64,000 nucleotides of DNA. It comes from Psychromonas sp. CD1. Lineage in GTDB: Bacteria; Pseudomonadota; Gammaproteobacteria; Enterobacterales; Psychromonadaceae. This document shows, in pieces, positions 49,457-61,418 of this stretch. The translations under genes were made by a program, and so were the position numbers. Below the pieces are notes generated by a model that saw only the letters and a program-made list of their open reading frames with translations, was not told where the DNA came from and did not search any database. Location of the stretch: contig NZ_NDFH01000002.1 in the NCBI RefSeq assembly GCF_002239585.1, positions 186,001-250,000 of the forward strand, written 5' to 3'. Positions within the stretch are counted from its first letter, which is position 1. Each line of letters starts with the position of its first letter.

Positions 49457-50012
49457 GGCAATGTTCCTAAATTAAGCATGAATAAAAAGTGCTACTATTA
49501 TACCTATGATACCTCAAGATGCAAAATCAGAGCGCATAATAAATGCTTATTTTATCCGCAGAAGTAAATAGTTAATGTCTATAGTCGGGCGTGTGGCTTA
49601 GTATTATATATCGTCGATGTTTTTTTATATAAAATATTTTTAATATTTACAACCTTGAGTCTGATGTCATAAGTCTTCATATAATATAACTACAAATATA
49701 ATTCTATTTGTAAGTAATTGTCGCCGAGTTTCAAATTATTTTTATATTGTAGTTGCGTGATAATAACCTTGTCTGGTGGTATTTTTTAAATGTTGATGGT
49801 TTTTTGTAATGAGAAACCAACTTAAGTAAAAATAGACAAGACTTATATACGTTTGTTAGTGATATCGATAATGTTTTACATTATCTCTTAGTGGCGGTTA
49901 AAACCTGCTTTTGTATTCATGATTTTTCTGCTGTATTAGCTGTAAAAACAGAGTGTAAAGATTAATTTTAGAGCGATCTTTCCTCCTATATTAGGAAATT
50001 AGTAAACCCATA
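49457..50012. other. Intergenic region before tsaE
   Basis: 556 bp, AT-rich, divergent promoters for ybiT and for the tsaE-amiB cluster must lie here. No gene, repeat or RNA element could be recognised on either strand. The start codon of tsaE has no clear Shine-Dalgarno sequence (only AGGA about 18 nt upstream). Confidence 0.5.
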
Positions 50013-50471
50013 ATGGTTGATTTATATAAAGAAAATTTAATGAGCGCAGAGGATACTGTGCGGTTTGGTCGACGTTTGAGTGCTGCGTGTGATACTGCTA
50101 TTTGTATTTATTTACACGGTGATTTAGGCTCAGGTAAAACAACTTTGACCCGAGGTTTTATTCAAGGGTTAGGTCATAAAGGCCATGTTAAAAGCCCTAC
50201 TTATACACTTGTTGAACCCTATGAGTTAGAGAACTGGACTGTTTATCATTTTGATTTATATCGGTTAGGTTCACCTGAAGAGTTAGAATTTATGGGTATC
50301 CGTGATTACTTTACAGCGCAAAGTCATTGTCTTGTAGAATGGCCAGAACGAGGTGAAGGTGTTTTAACGCAAGCGGATATTGATTTAACATTACGTTATG
50401 TTGGCGAGTTACGTAGTATTGAATTACAAGCTAATACAGAAAATGGACAAAGAGTGTTACAAAAATTATGA
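50013..50471 (+). CDS. tsaE: tRNA t6A biosynthesis ATPase TsaE
   Basis: ATPase that works with TsaB, TsaC and TsaD to form N6-threonylcarbamoyladenosine at position 37 of ANN-decoding tRNAs. 152 aa; Walker A GDLGSGKTTLTRGF near residue 37, then the hallmark KSPTYTLVEPY and HFDLYRLGSPEELEFMGIRDYF. Normal length. First of the conserved tsaE-amiB-mutL-miaA-hfq-hflX-hflK-hflC-purA order; its stop overlaps the amiB ATG. Confidence 0.95.
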   Translation: MVDLYKENLMSAEDTVRFGRRLSAACDTAICIYLHGDLGSGKTTLTRGFIQGLGHKGHVKSPTYTLVEPYELENWTVYHFDLYRLGSPEELEFMGIRDYFTAQSHCLVEWPERGEGVLTQADIDLTLRYVGELRSIELQANTENGQRVLQKL

Positions 50472-53044
50472 AAGTGTTAAAAATACGACTGACCTTATCT
50501 TTATTGATTATTAATTTCTTATTCTGTTTTTTTTCGGGTTCTGTTTCTGCCGGAGTGCAAAATAAATTAAATAGCGTACGATCTTGGCCTTCTCCAGATA
50601 ATACTCGTGTTGTTTTGGACTTGTCAAAACAAGCAAGATATAGCATTCATTATTTAAAAAAGCCAGATCGTTTAGTGATAGATCTAAAAAGCACAACTAG
50701 TGTTCTCGATTTTAAAAAAATAAAACATACGGGACCTTTAGTTAAAAATATTCGGCGTAGTATTACTCGGCAATCGGGTGTATATCGGTTAGTTATCGAT
50801 TTAAAACAAGCAAGTAAAGCGGTTGTTTTTTCTCTTTCTCCAGAACCTCCTTACGGACATCGATTGGTCATAGATTTACCTTATAAAAAAACAATAAAAA
50901 CTAAACCGGAAAAAGTGATTAGAAAAATAACGCCGGTTGGACGTAATGTGATCATTGCGGTTGATGCGGGGCACGGAGGAGAAGATCCAGGTGCATCAGG
51001 GCGTTTGACTCAAGAAAAAAAAATCACATTGCAAATTGCTCAGCGTCTTAAAAGACGCATTGATCAACAAAAAGGCATGTCGGCGATATTAATTCGTACG
51101 GGGGATTATTATATTAATTTAAATAAGCGCTCGGAGTTAGCTCATCAGGGAAAAGCTGATTTCTTAGTGTCTATTCATGCAGATGGCTTTACATCAAGTC
51201 AGCCAAGTGGAGCATCAGTATGGATTTTGTCAGATAGACGAGCCAATTCTGAAATGGGGCGACGTATGGAGCGTCACGAAGTTCATTCTGAATTGTTGGG
51301 GGGTATTGGTAATATAAAAAATGAATCTTCGAGCGTTCCTTTTTTAAATAAAATGTTTTTTGATATGTCTAAATCTAATTCAATGTTGGTGGCTGAAGAA
51401 GTCGCCTATAATGTTGTCGCTGAATTAAATAAAATAACAAAATTGCATAAGAAGAAACCAGAGAGTGCCAGCCTTGCGGTATTAAAGTCACCTTATATCC
51501 CCTCTATTTTAGTTGAAGCAGGATTTATTACTAATTATCGAGAGGAGCGTTTATTAGGCCAAGCGTCTTATCAAAACAAAGTGGCTAATGCGATTTTTAA
51601 TGCGATTTATAAACATTTTATAGACTCGCCTCCGCATGATTCATTATTCGCTCAGCGTAGACGTACAATCAAACATACTGTGCGTAGTGGTGAATCATTA
51701 TCTAATATTGCTCAACGTTATAGCATCCCTCTTCTGCAATTAAAATCTTATAATAATTTACACTCTAACCGGCTTAAAATTGGCCAGACATTAAAAATCC
51801 CTGCAGATTATGAACTCGTTGTAAAATTGGAAGATAAGACTAATAATCTTTCTTTAGTTGAAGATATATGGCAAAAAACACGCATATATAAAGTTAAAAA
51901 TGGAGAATCACTCTCGATTATTGCGCAACGCTATGGCTCGACAGTTAGCCAATTAAAGCAAAAAAACAATTTGCACTCAAGTGTGTTATGGGTTGGACAA
52001 AAAATAAAAATACCCGGAGGCATGGAGACGAATATCTCTTCGCAAGATAAATATAAACAACGTATTTATAAAGTGCAACAAGGGGATACATTATCTGAAA
52101 TTGCAGCTAAATATGATATATCATTAGCGCAAATTAAACGTTTTAATACATTACGCTCTAACTCTGTTTTTGTGGGGCAAAAATTATACTTGAGTGCGTT
52201 AAAGAATAGCGCGTCAAATATTTATAAGCGTGCTCAAATTAAAATATATACCGTAAAACGTGGCGACTCATTATCGGTGATTGCACATCGCTATGGACTA
52301 ATAAGCGCACAGCTTAAAAGCTTTAATCAGTTACGCTCGACAGAACTTGCGATTGGGCAAAAATTGCGTTTAACTGCGCCTGTTTCATCGCGTGCAAAAA
52401 TAACAAAACGCGCGCGCATACATCGAGTTAAACGTGGTGAATCATTGTCGGTAATTGCACATCGTTATGGGCTAACCAGCGCGCAGCTTAAAAACTTTAA
52501 TCAATTACGTTCTACAGAACTTGCGATTGGGCAAAAATTGCGTTTAACTACACTGGTTTCATCGCGCCAAAAAGTAACACAACTCTCGCGTACGCATAAG
52601 GTTAAAAGTGGTGAATCATTGTCGGTGATTGCGCAACAATATGGAACGACGACAGAATGTTTAAAACGTATTAATCAATTACGTAGTAGTGTTTTGAAAA
52701 TAGGACAAAAATTAAAGTTATCGGATTTTAGAACAGCATCAAAAGATAGAGTGCATAAGGTTCGTTCAGGTGAAAATTTATCTGGGATAGCAAAGGAAAA
52801 TGCGCTTAGCGTCACAACATTAATGCGTTATAATCAATTGTCGTCAAGTTCTTTAAGTATTGGGCAGATAATAAAAATACCAGCGGTTAATGCTGTTGCT
52901 ACTCCCTATAAAGTTCGTCGTGGGGAATCTCTTTCTATTATTGCTCAGCGTTATGGGGTATCGGTAAAGAAATTAAAACAATTTAATCATTTAAATACAA
53001 CAGATATTTCTGTTGGGCAACGGTTACGTATTCCTGTTAGTTAA
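50468..53044 (+). CDS. amiB: N-acetylmuramoyl-L-alanine amidase with eight LysM repeats
   Basis: Periplasmic zinc amidase that removes stem peptides from peptidoglycan at division, normally activated by EnvC-type factors. 858 aa: signal peptide (1-28), AMIN domain (about 32-130), amidase_3 domain (about 160-385; VDAGHGGEDPGASG with a Zn His, SIHADGF with another, ILVEAGFITN with the catalytic Glu), then eight LysM modules from about residue 400 to the end, each of the form (Y/H)xVxxGESLSxIAxRYG ... NxLxSxxLxxGQxLxI. Relatives usually have none to three. Modules four and five are nearly identical, implying recent duplication. Overlaps tsaE by 4 bp. Confidence 0.93.
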   Translation: MKVLKIRLTLSLLIINFLFCFFSGSVSAGVQNKLNSVRSWPSPDNTRVVLDLSKQARYSIHYLKKPDRLVIDLKSTTSVLDFKKIKHTGPLVKNIRRSITRQSGVYRLVIDLKQASKAVVFSLSPEPPYGHRLVIDLPYKKTIKTKPEKVIRKITPVGRNVIIAVDAGHGGEDPGASGRLTQEKKITLQIAQRLKRRIDQQKGMSAILIRTGDYYINLNKRSELAHQGKADFLVSIHADGFTSSQPSGASVWILSDRRANSEMGRRMERHEVHSELLGGIGNIKNESSSVPFLNKMFFDMSKSNSMLVAEEVAYNVVAELNKITKLHKKKPESASLAVLKSPYIPSILVEAGFITNYREERLLGQASYQNKVANAIFNAIYKHFIDSPPHDSLFAQRRRTIKHTVRSGESLSNIAQRYSIPLLQLKSYNNLHSNRLKIGQTLKIPADYELVVKLEDKTNNLSLVEDIWQKTRIYKVKNGESLSIIAQRYGSTVSQLKQKNNLHSSVLWVGQKIKIPGGMETNISSQDKYKQRIYKVQQGDTLSEIAAKYDISLAQIKRFNTLRSNSVFVGQKLYLSALKNSASNIYKRAQIKIYTVKRGDSLSVIAHRYGLISAQLKSFNQLRSTELAIGQKLRLTAPVSSRAKITKRARIHRVKRGESLSVIAHRYGLTSAQLKNFNQLRSTELAIGQKLRLTTLVSSRQKVTQLSRTHKVKSGESLSVIAQQYGTTTECLKRINQLRSSVLKIGQKLKLSDFRTASKDRVHKVRSGENLSGIAKENALSVTTLMRYNQLSSSSLSIGQIIKIPAVNAVATPYKVRRGESLSIIAQRYGVSVKKLKQFNHLNTTDISVGQRLRIPVS

Positions 53045-53062
53045 ATTTTCGGATCTATCATT

Positions 53063-54889
53063 ATGCCTATTAAAATTTTAGCCCCTCGTCTCGCTAATCA
53101 AATTGCTGCGGGTGAGGTGGTTGAACGGCCCGCATCGGTCGTTAAAGAGTTATTAGAAAATAGCTTAGATGCGGGTGCTACGCGTATTGATATTGATATC
53201 GAAAAAGGTGGCGCAAAATGTATACGTGTGCAAGATAATGGGAAAGGGGTTGCAAAAGATCAACTCACTTTAGCATTAAGCAGACATGCCACGAGTAAAA
53301 TTAGCCACTTAGATGATCTTGAAGCGATAACTAGTTTGGGATTTCGAGGCGAAGCATTAGCAAGTGTTAGTTCAGTTTCGCGTTTAACGTTTACTTCTAA
53401 GCCCGAGCAGCAAAATCAGGCTTGGCAAGCCATTGCCGAAGGTCGTGATATGGACGTGCATATTAAGCCATGTGCGCATCCACAAGGCACAACCGTCGAA
53501 GTGCTAGATCTGTTTTTTAATACTCCTGCTCGGCGACGTTTTTTAAAAACAGAAAAAACAGAATTTCAACACATTGATGAATTAATCCGTCGTTTAGCGC
53601 TCAGTTATTTTAATATCTCTTTTACGTTAAAGCATAATGGTAAAGTGATACGTCAATATCGCGCAGCGCAAACACAGGCGCAGCAACAAAAACGTCTGGC
53701 GAGTATTTGTAGTGAAAGCTTTGTAAAAAATGCATTACATTTTGAAAGTGCGGATCAGGGTTTAAAAATATCGGGTTGGATCTCAAATAGATTATCGCCA
53801 AGGACATTAGGTGATGTGCAATATTGTTATATTAATGGACGAATTATTCGTGATAGGTTGGTTAATCATGCAATAAAGCAAGCATATGCGCGTTTATTGC
53901 CGACAGGATTATTCCCTGGATTTGTGATTTATATTGATTGTCCTGCTGAGCAAGTAGATGTAAATGTACACCCATCTAAACATGAAGTGCGTTTTCATCA
54001 AGCTCGTTGGGTACATGATTTTATAGTGAGCACGTTGAGTATGACGTTAAATGATCCTGACATGTTAATGCAACAAAGTCAGAACTTGGCAGATGAGTCG
54101 GAACAGCACCGTTTAAATGTAAGCTCATCAAATGTTGGTTTAAGTAAGGCATCTATATCTTCACCATCAAACATTCACCCTGCACCTAAACACAATTATC
54201 AATCAAGCATGGATAATGCACAGATTAATGCGTATTGTGATTTTATTCGTCCTAATGAGTTACCGGCTCCTTCGGCGCTCGTGGCAAAAAAGGTAAAGCA
54301 CACTTTGGCGTTAGCATTAATCGAAAATCGTTATTTATTAGTACAAAGGGAAATCTCACAGAGCAACCCACAAAGTGAACGAGCCTTATGCCTTTTATCC
54401 TTAGTGAAAGCCGATAACTTTTTACAACAAAAAATATTATTTGAGGCATGGCAAAATGGAGAAGTAATAGCTCAGCCGTTATTATTACCTGTACGTTTAT
54501 CATTGAATTCAGAATTATTACCATTAAGCACTCATGTTGAAATTCTTTTACAACGTTTAGGCTTTCACATAAAACTAAAAATGCAGAAACTCATTGTTAA
54601 CAAGGTGCCTACATTATTGCGCCAAGCCCCCGTTGCTAAAATATTGCCTGTATTATTAGAGCATTTAAAAAATTTCCCTGAATCATTAACGGATCTTGAG
54701 GTTAATGATTTTTGTTCATTGATAGTGCAGACATTATTAGTACAACAAACACAAGAAAAGAAATGGAGCATGCACCAAGCAAACGAATTATTACAACTTA
54801 TCGAACAAGATAGTTTTCAATCAACATCTCAAGGGCTTTTTTTAGAGCCCGATCTTTCTCTTTTACTGCAAGGCGTCTGTGATGCATAA
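53063..54889 (+). CDS. mutL: DNA mismatch repair protein MutL
   Basis: Couples MutS mismatch recognition to MutH or to strand nicking. 608 aa. The GHKL ATPase motifs are present: [52 protein letters not shown]. Second conserved region [17 protein letters not shown] and [13 protein letters not shown]. The linker (about 340-400) is rich in Ser/Asn. No DQHAxxER endonuclease motif is seen in the C-terminal domain, consistent with the E. coli-type, MutH-dependent form. Its end overlaps the miaA start by 8 bp. Confidence 0.96.
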   Translation: MPIKILAPRLANQIAAGEVVERPASVVKELLENSLDAGATRIDIDIEKGGAKCIRVQDNGKGVAKDQLTLALSRHATSKISHLDDLEAITSLGFRGEALASVSSVSRLTFTSKPEQQNQAWQAIAEGRDMDVHIKPCAHPQGTTVEVLDLFFNTPARRRFLKTEKTEFQHIDELIRRLALSYFNISFTLKHNGKVIRQYRAAQTQAQQQKRLASICSESFVKNALHFESADQGLKISGWISNRLSPRTLGDVQYCYINGRIIRDRLVNHAIKQAYARLLPTGLFPGFVIYIDCPAEQVDVNVHPSKHEVRFHQARWVHDFIVSTLSMTLNDPDMLMQQSQNLADESEQHRLNVSSSNVGLSKASISSPSNIHPAPKHNYQSSMDNAQINAYCDFIRPNELPAPSALVAKKVKHTLALALIENRYLLVQREISQSNPQSERALCLLSLVKADNFLQQKILFEAWQNGEVIAQPLLLPVRLSLNSELLPLSTHVEILLQRLGFHIKLKMQKLIVNKVPTLLRQAPVAKILPVLLEHLKNFPESLTDLEVNDFCSLIVQTLLVQQTQEKKWSMHQANELLQLIEQDSFQSTSQGLFLEPDLSLLLQGVCDA

Positions 54890-55835
54890 ACACCCTTCTG
54901 CTATTTTTTTAATGGGGCCAACGGCTTCGGGTAAAACGGATCTTGCGATACGCTTAGCAACACAAGCAAACTGTGAAATTATTAGTGTGGACTCTGCTTT
55001 AATTTATAAAGGTATGGACATCGGTACAGCGAAGCCAACGCTTAGCGAACGTCAACTTGCACCACATGCTTTAGTAGATATATTAGATCCAGTACAAGCG
55101 TATTCAGTTGGCGATTTTCGGAGGGATGCATTATCTTTAATGGCTTCTATTTGTAAGAGGGGTAAGACTCCGTTATTAGTTGGCGGTACGATGTTGTATT
55201 ACAAAGCATTAATTGATGGGCTTTCACCATTACCTGCTGCAGATTTGGATATTCGTGCGCAAATTGAGCAAGAAGCGCAACTGTCGGGTTGGCAATTTAT
55301 GCATGAGCAACTTGAGAAAATAGACCCTATAGCGGCGAAAAGGATCCATGTTAATGATCCGCAACGTCTTTCACGAGCACTTGAAGTTTATCGAATATCG
55401 GGTAAAAGCATGACAGAGCTCACGCAAATTAAAAGTGAGCCTATCCCTTTTAATGTTCGCCAATTTGCGATTGCACCCCAAGAAAAATCGACATTACATC
55501 AACGTATTGAGTTACGTTTTACGAAAATGTTACAAGCTGGATTTGAGCAAGAAGTGAGAGAGTTGAAATCACGTGCAGATTTACATATGGATCTTCCCTC
55601 AATGCGTTGTGTGGGTTACCGGCAAATGTGGCAATATTTAGAGGGTGAAATTGGCTATGATGAAATGCAATTTAGAGGTGTTGTCGCAACACGTCAACTT
55701 GCGAAGCGGCAAATGACTTGGCTACGTGGTTGGAAAACAGAGTTAACTTGGCTTGAGAGTACAGATTCGTGCAATTATGATAAAATAATGAATGAATTAA
55801 TAGGCAGATTCAACCTTGAAGTGCATAACCGCTAA
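54882..55835 (+). CDS. miaA: tRNA dimethylallyltransferase MiaA, IS-derived C-terminus
   Basis: Adds a dimethylallyl group to A37 of tRNAs reading UNN codons. From the ATG at 54882, 317 aa. P-loop [15 protein letters not shown] at residue ~13, [30 protein letters not shown], and [15 protein letters not shown], all as in the family. The last ten residues ([10 protein letters not shown]) and the stop codon are read from the terminal sequence of an IS30-type element (AGATTCAA end at 55806). Since the normal length is about 310-316 aa, the enzyme is probably functional. Overlaps mutL by 8 bp. Confidence 0.94.
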   Translation: MHKHPSAIFLMGPTASGKTDLAIRLATQANCEIISVDSALIYKGMDIGTAKPTLSERQLAPHALVDILDPVQAYSVGDFRRDALSLMASICKRGKTPLLVGGTMLYYKALIDGLSPLPAADLDIRAQIEQEAQLSGWQFMHEQLEKIDPIAAKRIHVNDPQRLSRALEVYRISGKSMTELTQIKSEPIPFNVRQFAIAPQEKSTLHQRIELRFTKMLQAGFEQEVRELKSRADLHMDLPSMRCVGYRQMWQYLEGEIGYDEMQFRGVVATRQLAKRQMTWLRGWKTELTWLESTDSCNYDKIMNELIGRFNLEVHNR

Positions 55836-55970
55836 GCCGCAAGTGCGGTTATGTGTTCTGCCATAATTTGAAGTGGCGTTTTAAAAAAAAGTTTCTTTCT
55901 CGGTCTATTATTTAGCTGTATTAGTGTGCTTGCATTAGCGTCTATATTTAAGATGTAACACACTGAGTAT
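55803..55970 (-). mobile_element. 3' remnant of an IS30-family element between miaA and hfq
   Basis: The right end GGCAGATTCAA (55803-55813) matches the end at 3481-3491. On the minus strand a transposase C-terminus is readable, LIQLNNRPRKKLFFKTPLQI followed by [10 protein letters not shown] and a stop at 55834-55832. The NNRPRK...KTP motif is the IS30-family C-terminal hallmark. The upstream part of the transposase fades out near 55970. The element provides the final codons of miaA and separates it from hfq. A hairpin CATAACCGC / GCGGTTATG lies at its edge. Confidence 0.8.
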
Positions 55971-56096
55971 CGTATACTTTTATAGAAATAAAAATAAAGA
56001 AAGTGGTATAGATCAAAAAAAACAACATGCAGTACATTTTTTTTGGAGTGGTTGTTTATACTGACTTACTACTAATAACAATAATAGGAGACAATA

Positions 56097-56324
56097 ATGG
56101 CTAAAGGACAATCATTACAAGATCCCTTTTTGAATACGTTACGTAAAGAACACATTCCTGTTGCTATTTATTTAGTGAATGGTATTAAATTACAAGGGCA
56201 AATAGAATCTTTTGATCAGTTTGTAATTTTGTTAAAAAACACGGTGAGTCAAATGGTATATAAACATGCTATTTCGACAGTTGTACCGACACGAGATGTC
56301 CCTATTTTTCATCCACCAGAATGA
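56097..56324 (+). CDS. hfq: RNA chaperone Hfq, short C-terminus
   Basis: Hexameric Sm-like protein that pairs small RNAs with mRNAs. The Sm core is complete ([47 protein letters not shown]). Only about ten residues follow the core ([11 protein letters not shown]), giving 75 aa against 102 in E. coli and about 87 in Vibrio, so the disordered acidic tail is missing. TAGGAG lies 7-8 nt before the ATG. Its promoter must lie in or just after the IS30 remnant that separates it from miaA. Confidence 0.95.
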   Translation: MAKGQSLQDPFLNTLRKEHIPVAIYLVNGIKLQGQIESFDQFVILLKNTVSQMVYKHAISTVVPTRDVPIFHPPE

Positions 56325-56428
56325 TTTTTTGTGTGCTAGATACTTTTTTTACGGATTGTTTTTTATCTAACCTTTGATCTTTGTTGTGTTAGGATGAATT
56401 TTTATACTTTTTATTTTTGGAGCTTTTA

Positions 56429-57721
56429 TTGTTTGATCGTTATAAAGCCGGAGAGCTGGCACTCTTAGTCCACATTACTTTTTCAGATGATGATAAAAAA
56501 GAGGACCTAGAGGAGTTAAAATTATTAGTGAGTTCTGCGGGCGTAAAGTCTGTTGGAGTAGTCACAGGGCCTAGAAAATCACCACATCCTCGGTATTTTG
56601 TGGGCACCGGTAAAGCGCAAGAAATAGCGGATAGCGTACGGACGTTAGGAGCAAATGTTGTTATTTTCAACCATGCGTTATCACCTGCACAGCAACGAAA
56701 TTTAGAAGCACTTTGTGAATGTTTAGTACTTGATAGAACCGCTTTGATTTTAGATATATTTGCACAGCGCGCACGTACTTATGAAGGTAAATTACAAATT
56801 GAACTTGCTCAGTTAAAGCATATGTCTACACGTTTGATACGTGGGTGGACCCACCTTGAGAGACAAAAAGGCGGGATAGGCATGCGCGGGCCAGGTGAGA
56901 CGCAACTAGAAAGTGATAGGCGTTTACTCAGTGAGCGCATTACTGCTATAAAAGGACGCTTAGCCAAAGTATCGAAACAGCGCGATCAAGGGCGTCGTGC
57001 GCGTGTTCGGAGCGAAGTAGTGACGGTATCTTTGGTGGGTTATACTAATGCCGGTAAGTCTACCTTATTTAATACAATGACTGGAGCCGATGTTTATGCT
57101 GCGGATAAACTTTTTGCTACTCTTGATCCTACGTTAAGACAAATTAATGTGCATGATGTAGGTAATTGTATTTTAGCGGATACAGTGGGTTTTGTACGTC
57201 ATTTGCCACATGATCTTGTTGCGGCATTTAAAGCGACATTACAAGAGACTCGCGAAGCAACTTTACTCTTACATATTATCGATTGTTCTGATGAAAACTA
57301 CAGAGGTAATATTGATGCAGTGCAGCGTGTTTTAAATGATATTGATGCCGGTGATGTGCCTCAACTTACGATCATGAATAAAATAGATGCTTTTGATGAT
57401 TTAAAGCCACGTGTAGATGTCGATGATGAAGGCAAGCCAACACGTGTTTGGTTATCGGCCAAAACAGGTGAAGGTTGTGATTTATTATTAAATGCTTTGA
57501 GTTCTTTGTTGTCGGGGCCTATTCGTGCATTGCAGTTATCTATTCCACCCGAGCAAGGAAAATTGCGTGCGCAATTACACCAACTCAATTGTATCGTGGA
57601 AGAATCTTATGCTGAAAATGGTGATTGTTTACTCGACATTCGTATTAATAATGTCGATTTGTCGCGCCTGAGAAAACGTTTCCCTGATACGATGGATGCT
57701 TGTCTAACTGGAAACAAATAA
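56429..57721 (+). CDS. hflX: Ribosome-associated GTPase HflX
   Basis: GTPase that splits stalled 70S ribosomes after heat stress. The start is the TTG at 56429 (MFDRYKAGELALLVHI), which matches the conserved HflX N-terminus and has GGAG 6 nt upstream; 430 aa. N-terminal HflX domain with glycine-rich RQKGGIGMRGPGETQLESDRR, coiled coil (about 160-190), then the G-domain: GYTNAGKSTLFN (G1), DTVGFVRHLPHDLV (G3), NKID (G4). It lies between hfq and hflK as usual. Confidence 0.96.
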   Translation: MFDRYKAGELALLVHITFSDDDKKEDLEELKLLVSSAGVKSVGVVTGPRKSPHPRYFVGTGKAQEIADSVRTLGANVVIFNHALSPAQQRNLEALCECLVLDRTALILDIFAQRARTYEGKLQIELAQLKHMSTRLIRGWTHLERQKGGIGMRGPGETQLESDRRLLSERITAIKGRLAKVSKQRDQGRRARVRSEVVTVSLVGYTNAGKSTLFNTMTGADVYAADKLFATLDPTLRQINVHDVGNCILADTVGFVRHLPHDLVAAFKATLQETREATLLLHIIDCSDENYRGNIDAVQRVLNDIDAGDVPQLTIMNKIDAFDDLKPRVDVDDEGKPTRVWLSAKTGEGCDLLLNALSSLLSGPIRALQLSIPPEQGKLRAQLHQLNCIVEESYAENGDCLLDIRINNVDLSRLRKRFPDTMDACLTGNK

Positions 57722-57810
57722 CAGATTATGTCGAGTTCTCTTTATTATTTGAGAGAACATTGCTACATTCCAATATTCAATAACTTATATTATTCAATCG
57801 GGAGCTAACT

Positions 57811-58986
57811 ATGGCTTGGAACGAACCGGGAAAAGATGATAAAGACCCGTGGAACAACAGCGGAAAGAAAAAAGATCAGGGGCCTCCTGATCTCGATGTT
57901 ATTTTTCAAAAGCTGAGTAATACTCTCGGTGCGTTATTTGGCAAAAAACAAAATTCAAACAAAAATGGAAGCAATAATTATAGTAAATTAGTTATAATGA
58001 TGATTGTAAGCTTACTGGTTGTGGTGTGGTTTATCAGTGGTTGGTATACGATTAAAGAATCAGATCGAGGTGTTGTATTACGTTTTGGTGCTTATAACGG
58101 GCAAGTTGAACCAGGTCTACATTGGAATCCTAAATTTATCGATAAGGTTATTCCTATCAATGTTAAAGCTTTTCGCACGATGCCGACAAACGGCTTTATG
58201 TTAACGCGTGATGAAAATGTGGTTAAAGTTGCAATGGAGGTCCAGTACCGAATTGTTGACCCTGAAAAGTATTTATTTAGTGTCACTAATGCAGACAATA
58301 GTTTATTACAAGCTTTAGACAGTGCCTTGCGTTTTGTCGTTGGCCATGCCTCTATGGATGATGTATTAACGACGGGTCGTGAACTTGTACGTCAAAATAC
58401 GTGGAAAATGTTAGAAAAAATTATAGAGCCGTATCAGCTAGGTATTGAAGTTGTAGATGTGAATTTACAACAGACACGCCCTCCTGAAGAGGTAAAAGCT
58501 GCCTTTGATGATGCGATATCTGCACAAGAAGATGAACAACGTTTCGTACGAGAAGCCGAAGCTTATGAACGTGAAAAAGAACCTCTTGCTCGTGGTAAAG
58601 TGAAGCGTATTGAGCAAGAAGCAGAAGCTTATACTGCAGGCGTAGTATTAAAAGCACAAGGTGAGGTTGCAGTATTTAATAAAGTCTTATCTGCCTATCA
58701 AGACGCACCGAATATAACGCGTCAGCGTATTTATATTGAAACGATGGAAAGGGTATTAAGCAATACATCAAAAGTATTACTAGATAATAAATCGGGGTCT
58801 AATATGACTTTTCTTCCATTAGATAAACTTATGACTAATAGTGCGATAGCTAAAAAAGCGTTAACGACATCGGAATTAGATATTGATGCTCGTGTAGAGC
58901 AAGCAAACACAAAAATGGCAACAGATCGTGCGAGTGTAAGTGGTAGGGTTTCTCGTAGCACGCGTAATACGGGGAGAAGTTACTAA
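57811..58986 (+). CDS. hflK: FtsH protease modulator HflK
   Basis: SPFH-family inner-membrane protein that with HflC encloses FtsH and restrains its proteolysis. 391 aa: a polar, glycine/asparagine-rich cytosolic start (MAWNEPGKDDKDPWNN), one membrane helix (about 52-73), then the periplasmic SPFH domain (IKESDRGVVLRFGAYNGQV ...) and a charged coiled coil (EAEAYEREKEPLARG). The C-terminus is Ser/Arg rich. Stop and hflC start nearly touch (overlap of 1 nt). Confidence 0.96.
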   Translation: MAWNEPGKDDKDPWNNSGKKKDQGPPDLDVIFQKLSNTLGALFGKKQNSNKNGSNNYSKLVIMMIVSLLVVVWFISGWYTIKESDRGVVLRFGAYNGQVEPGLHWNPKFIDKVIPINVKAFRTMPTNGFMLTRDENVVKVAMEVQYRIVDPEKYLFSVTNADNSLLQALDSALRFVVGHASMDDVLTTGRELVRQNTWKMLEKIIEPYQLGIEVVDVNLQQTRPPEEVKAAFDDAISAQEDEQRFVREAEAYEREKEPLARGKVKRIEQEAEAYTAGVVLKAQGEVAVFNKVLSAYQDAPNITRQRIYIETMERVLSNTSKVLLDNKSGSNMTFLPLDKLMTNSAIAKKALTTSELDIDARVEQANTKMATDRASVSGRVSRSTRNTGRSY

Positions 58987-59852
58987 TGAATAAACTATTA
59001 ATTATCGTTGTTATAATATTACTTGGGCTCTTTAGCAGTACGTTTATTGTTTATGAAGGGCAAAGCGGTATCGTTTTGCAATTTAGTAAAGTAAAACGTG
59101 ATGCGGCGAATGAAAGTATTATTTATGGGCCAGGATTACATTTTAAAGTGCCGTTTATTGATACGGTTCGTGTGATGGATACACGTATTCAAACGTTAGA
59201 TGATCAAGCAGATCGTTATGTAACCTTAGAGAAAAAAGATTTAATCATTGATGCCTATGTGAAATGGGAAATCGATGATTTATCTGTTTATTATCTCGCG
59301 ACAGGGGGTAATAAAATGCAGGCGGAAGCATTGTTAAAACGCAAAATAAACAATGGATTACGTAGCGAGATTGCTTCTCACACTATAAGTGAAATTGTGT
59401 CAGGCAAACGTGGTGAATTAATGGAAACCGCGCTAAAACGCTTGGCTCGTTCGGCTGAATTAGGTATTAAGGTTGTTGATGTACGTATTAAAAAGATTAA
59501 TTTACCCGATGAAGTTAGCGATAGTATCTACAAGCGTATGCGTGCAGAGCGTCAAGCTGTAGCTAAAGAGCATCGTTCACAAGGGCATGAGCAAGCTGAG
59601 ATTATTCGCGCAAAAATTGATCGTAAAGTTTCAATTATGTTGGCAACTGCGAATAAAAAATCATTAGAAGTTCGAGGTATTGGTGATGCAACTGCATCTA
59701 AAATTTATTCGGATTCTTACTCTAAAGATCCAAAATTCTTTATATTCTTACGCAGTATGCGTGCGTACGAAAAAAGTTTTTCGAATAAAAGTGATGTGAT
59801 GGTTTTAAGTTCCGACTCGGAATTCTTTAAATTTATGAAATTTAATGGTTAA
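58986..59852 (+). CDS. hflC: FtsH protease modulator HflC
   Basis: Partner of HflK in the large periplasmic vault around FtsH. 288 aa: N-terminal membrane helix (about 2-22), SPFH domain (VYEGQSGIVLQFSKVKRD, GPGLHFKVPFIDTVRVMDTR), coiled-coil region (RMRAERQAVAKEHRSQG) and the conserved end region FFIFLRSMRAYEKSF. Intact. In E. coli it is followed by yjeT and purA; here a terminator and then purA follow. Confidence 0.96.
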   Translation: MNKLLIIVVIILLGLFSSTFIVYEGQSGIVLQFSKVKRDAANESIIYGPGLHFKVPFIDTVRVMDTRIQTLDDQADRYVTLEKKDLIIDAYVKWEIDDLSVYYLATGGNKMQAEALLKRKINNGLRSEIASHTISEIVSGKRGELMETALKRLARSAELGIKVVDVRIKKINLPDEVSDSIYKRMRAERQAVAKEHRSQGHEQAEIIRAKIDRKVSIMLATANKKSLEVRGIGDATASKIYSDSYSKDPKFFIFLRSMRAYEKSFSNKSDVMVLSSDSEFFKFMKFNG

Positions 59853-59868
59853 AGGTGACTTTAATTTT

Positions 59869-59897
59869 AAAAAAGGCAGTTATCTGCCTTTTTTTAT
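59869..59897 (+). terminator. Terminator after hflC
   Basis: AAAAAGGCAG-TTAT-CTGCCTTTTTTT stem-loop with T-run on the plus strand, ending the hfq-hflX-hflK-hflC transcript. Confidence 0.88.
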
Positions 59898-59944
59898 ATC
59901 TAAAATTCGTACTTTAAGCAAATTTTTCATAAAGAGATTGATAA

Positions 59945-61418
<1,474 letters not shown>

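Noticed and set aside
50468-53044. The LysM array as a stand-alone repeat or CRISPR-like array
   Set aside because: The repeats are in frame, diverged, about 50-70 residues apart and clearly LysM modules of one protein.
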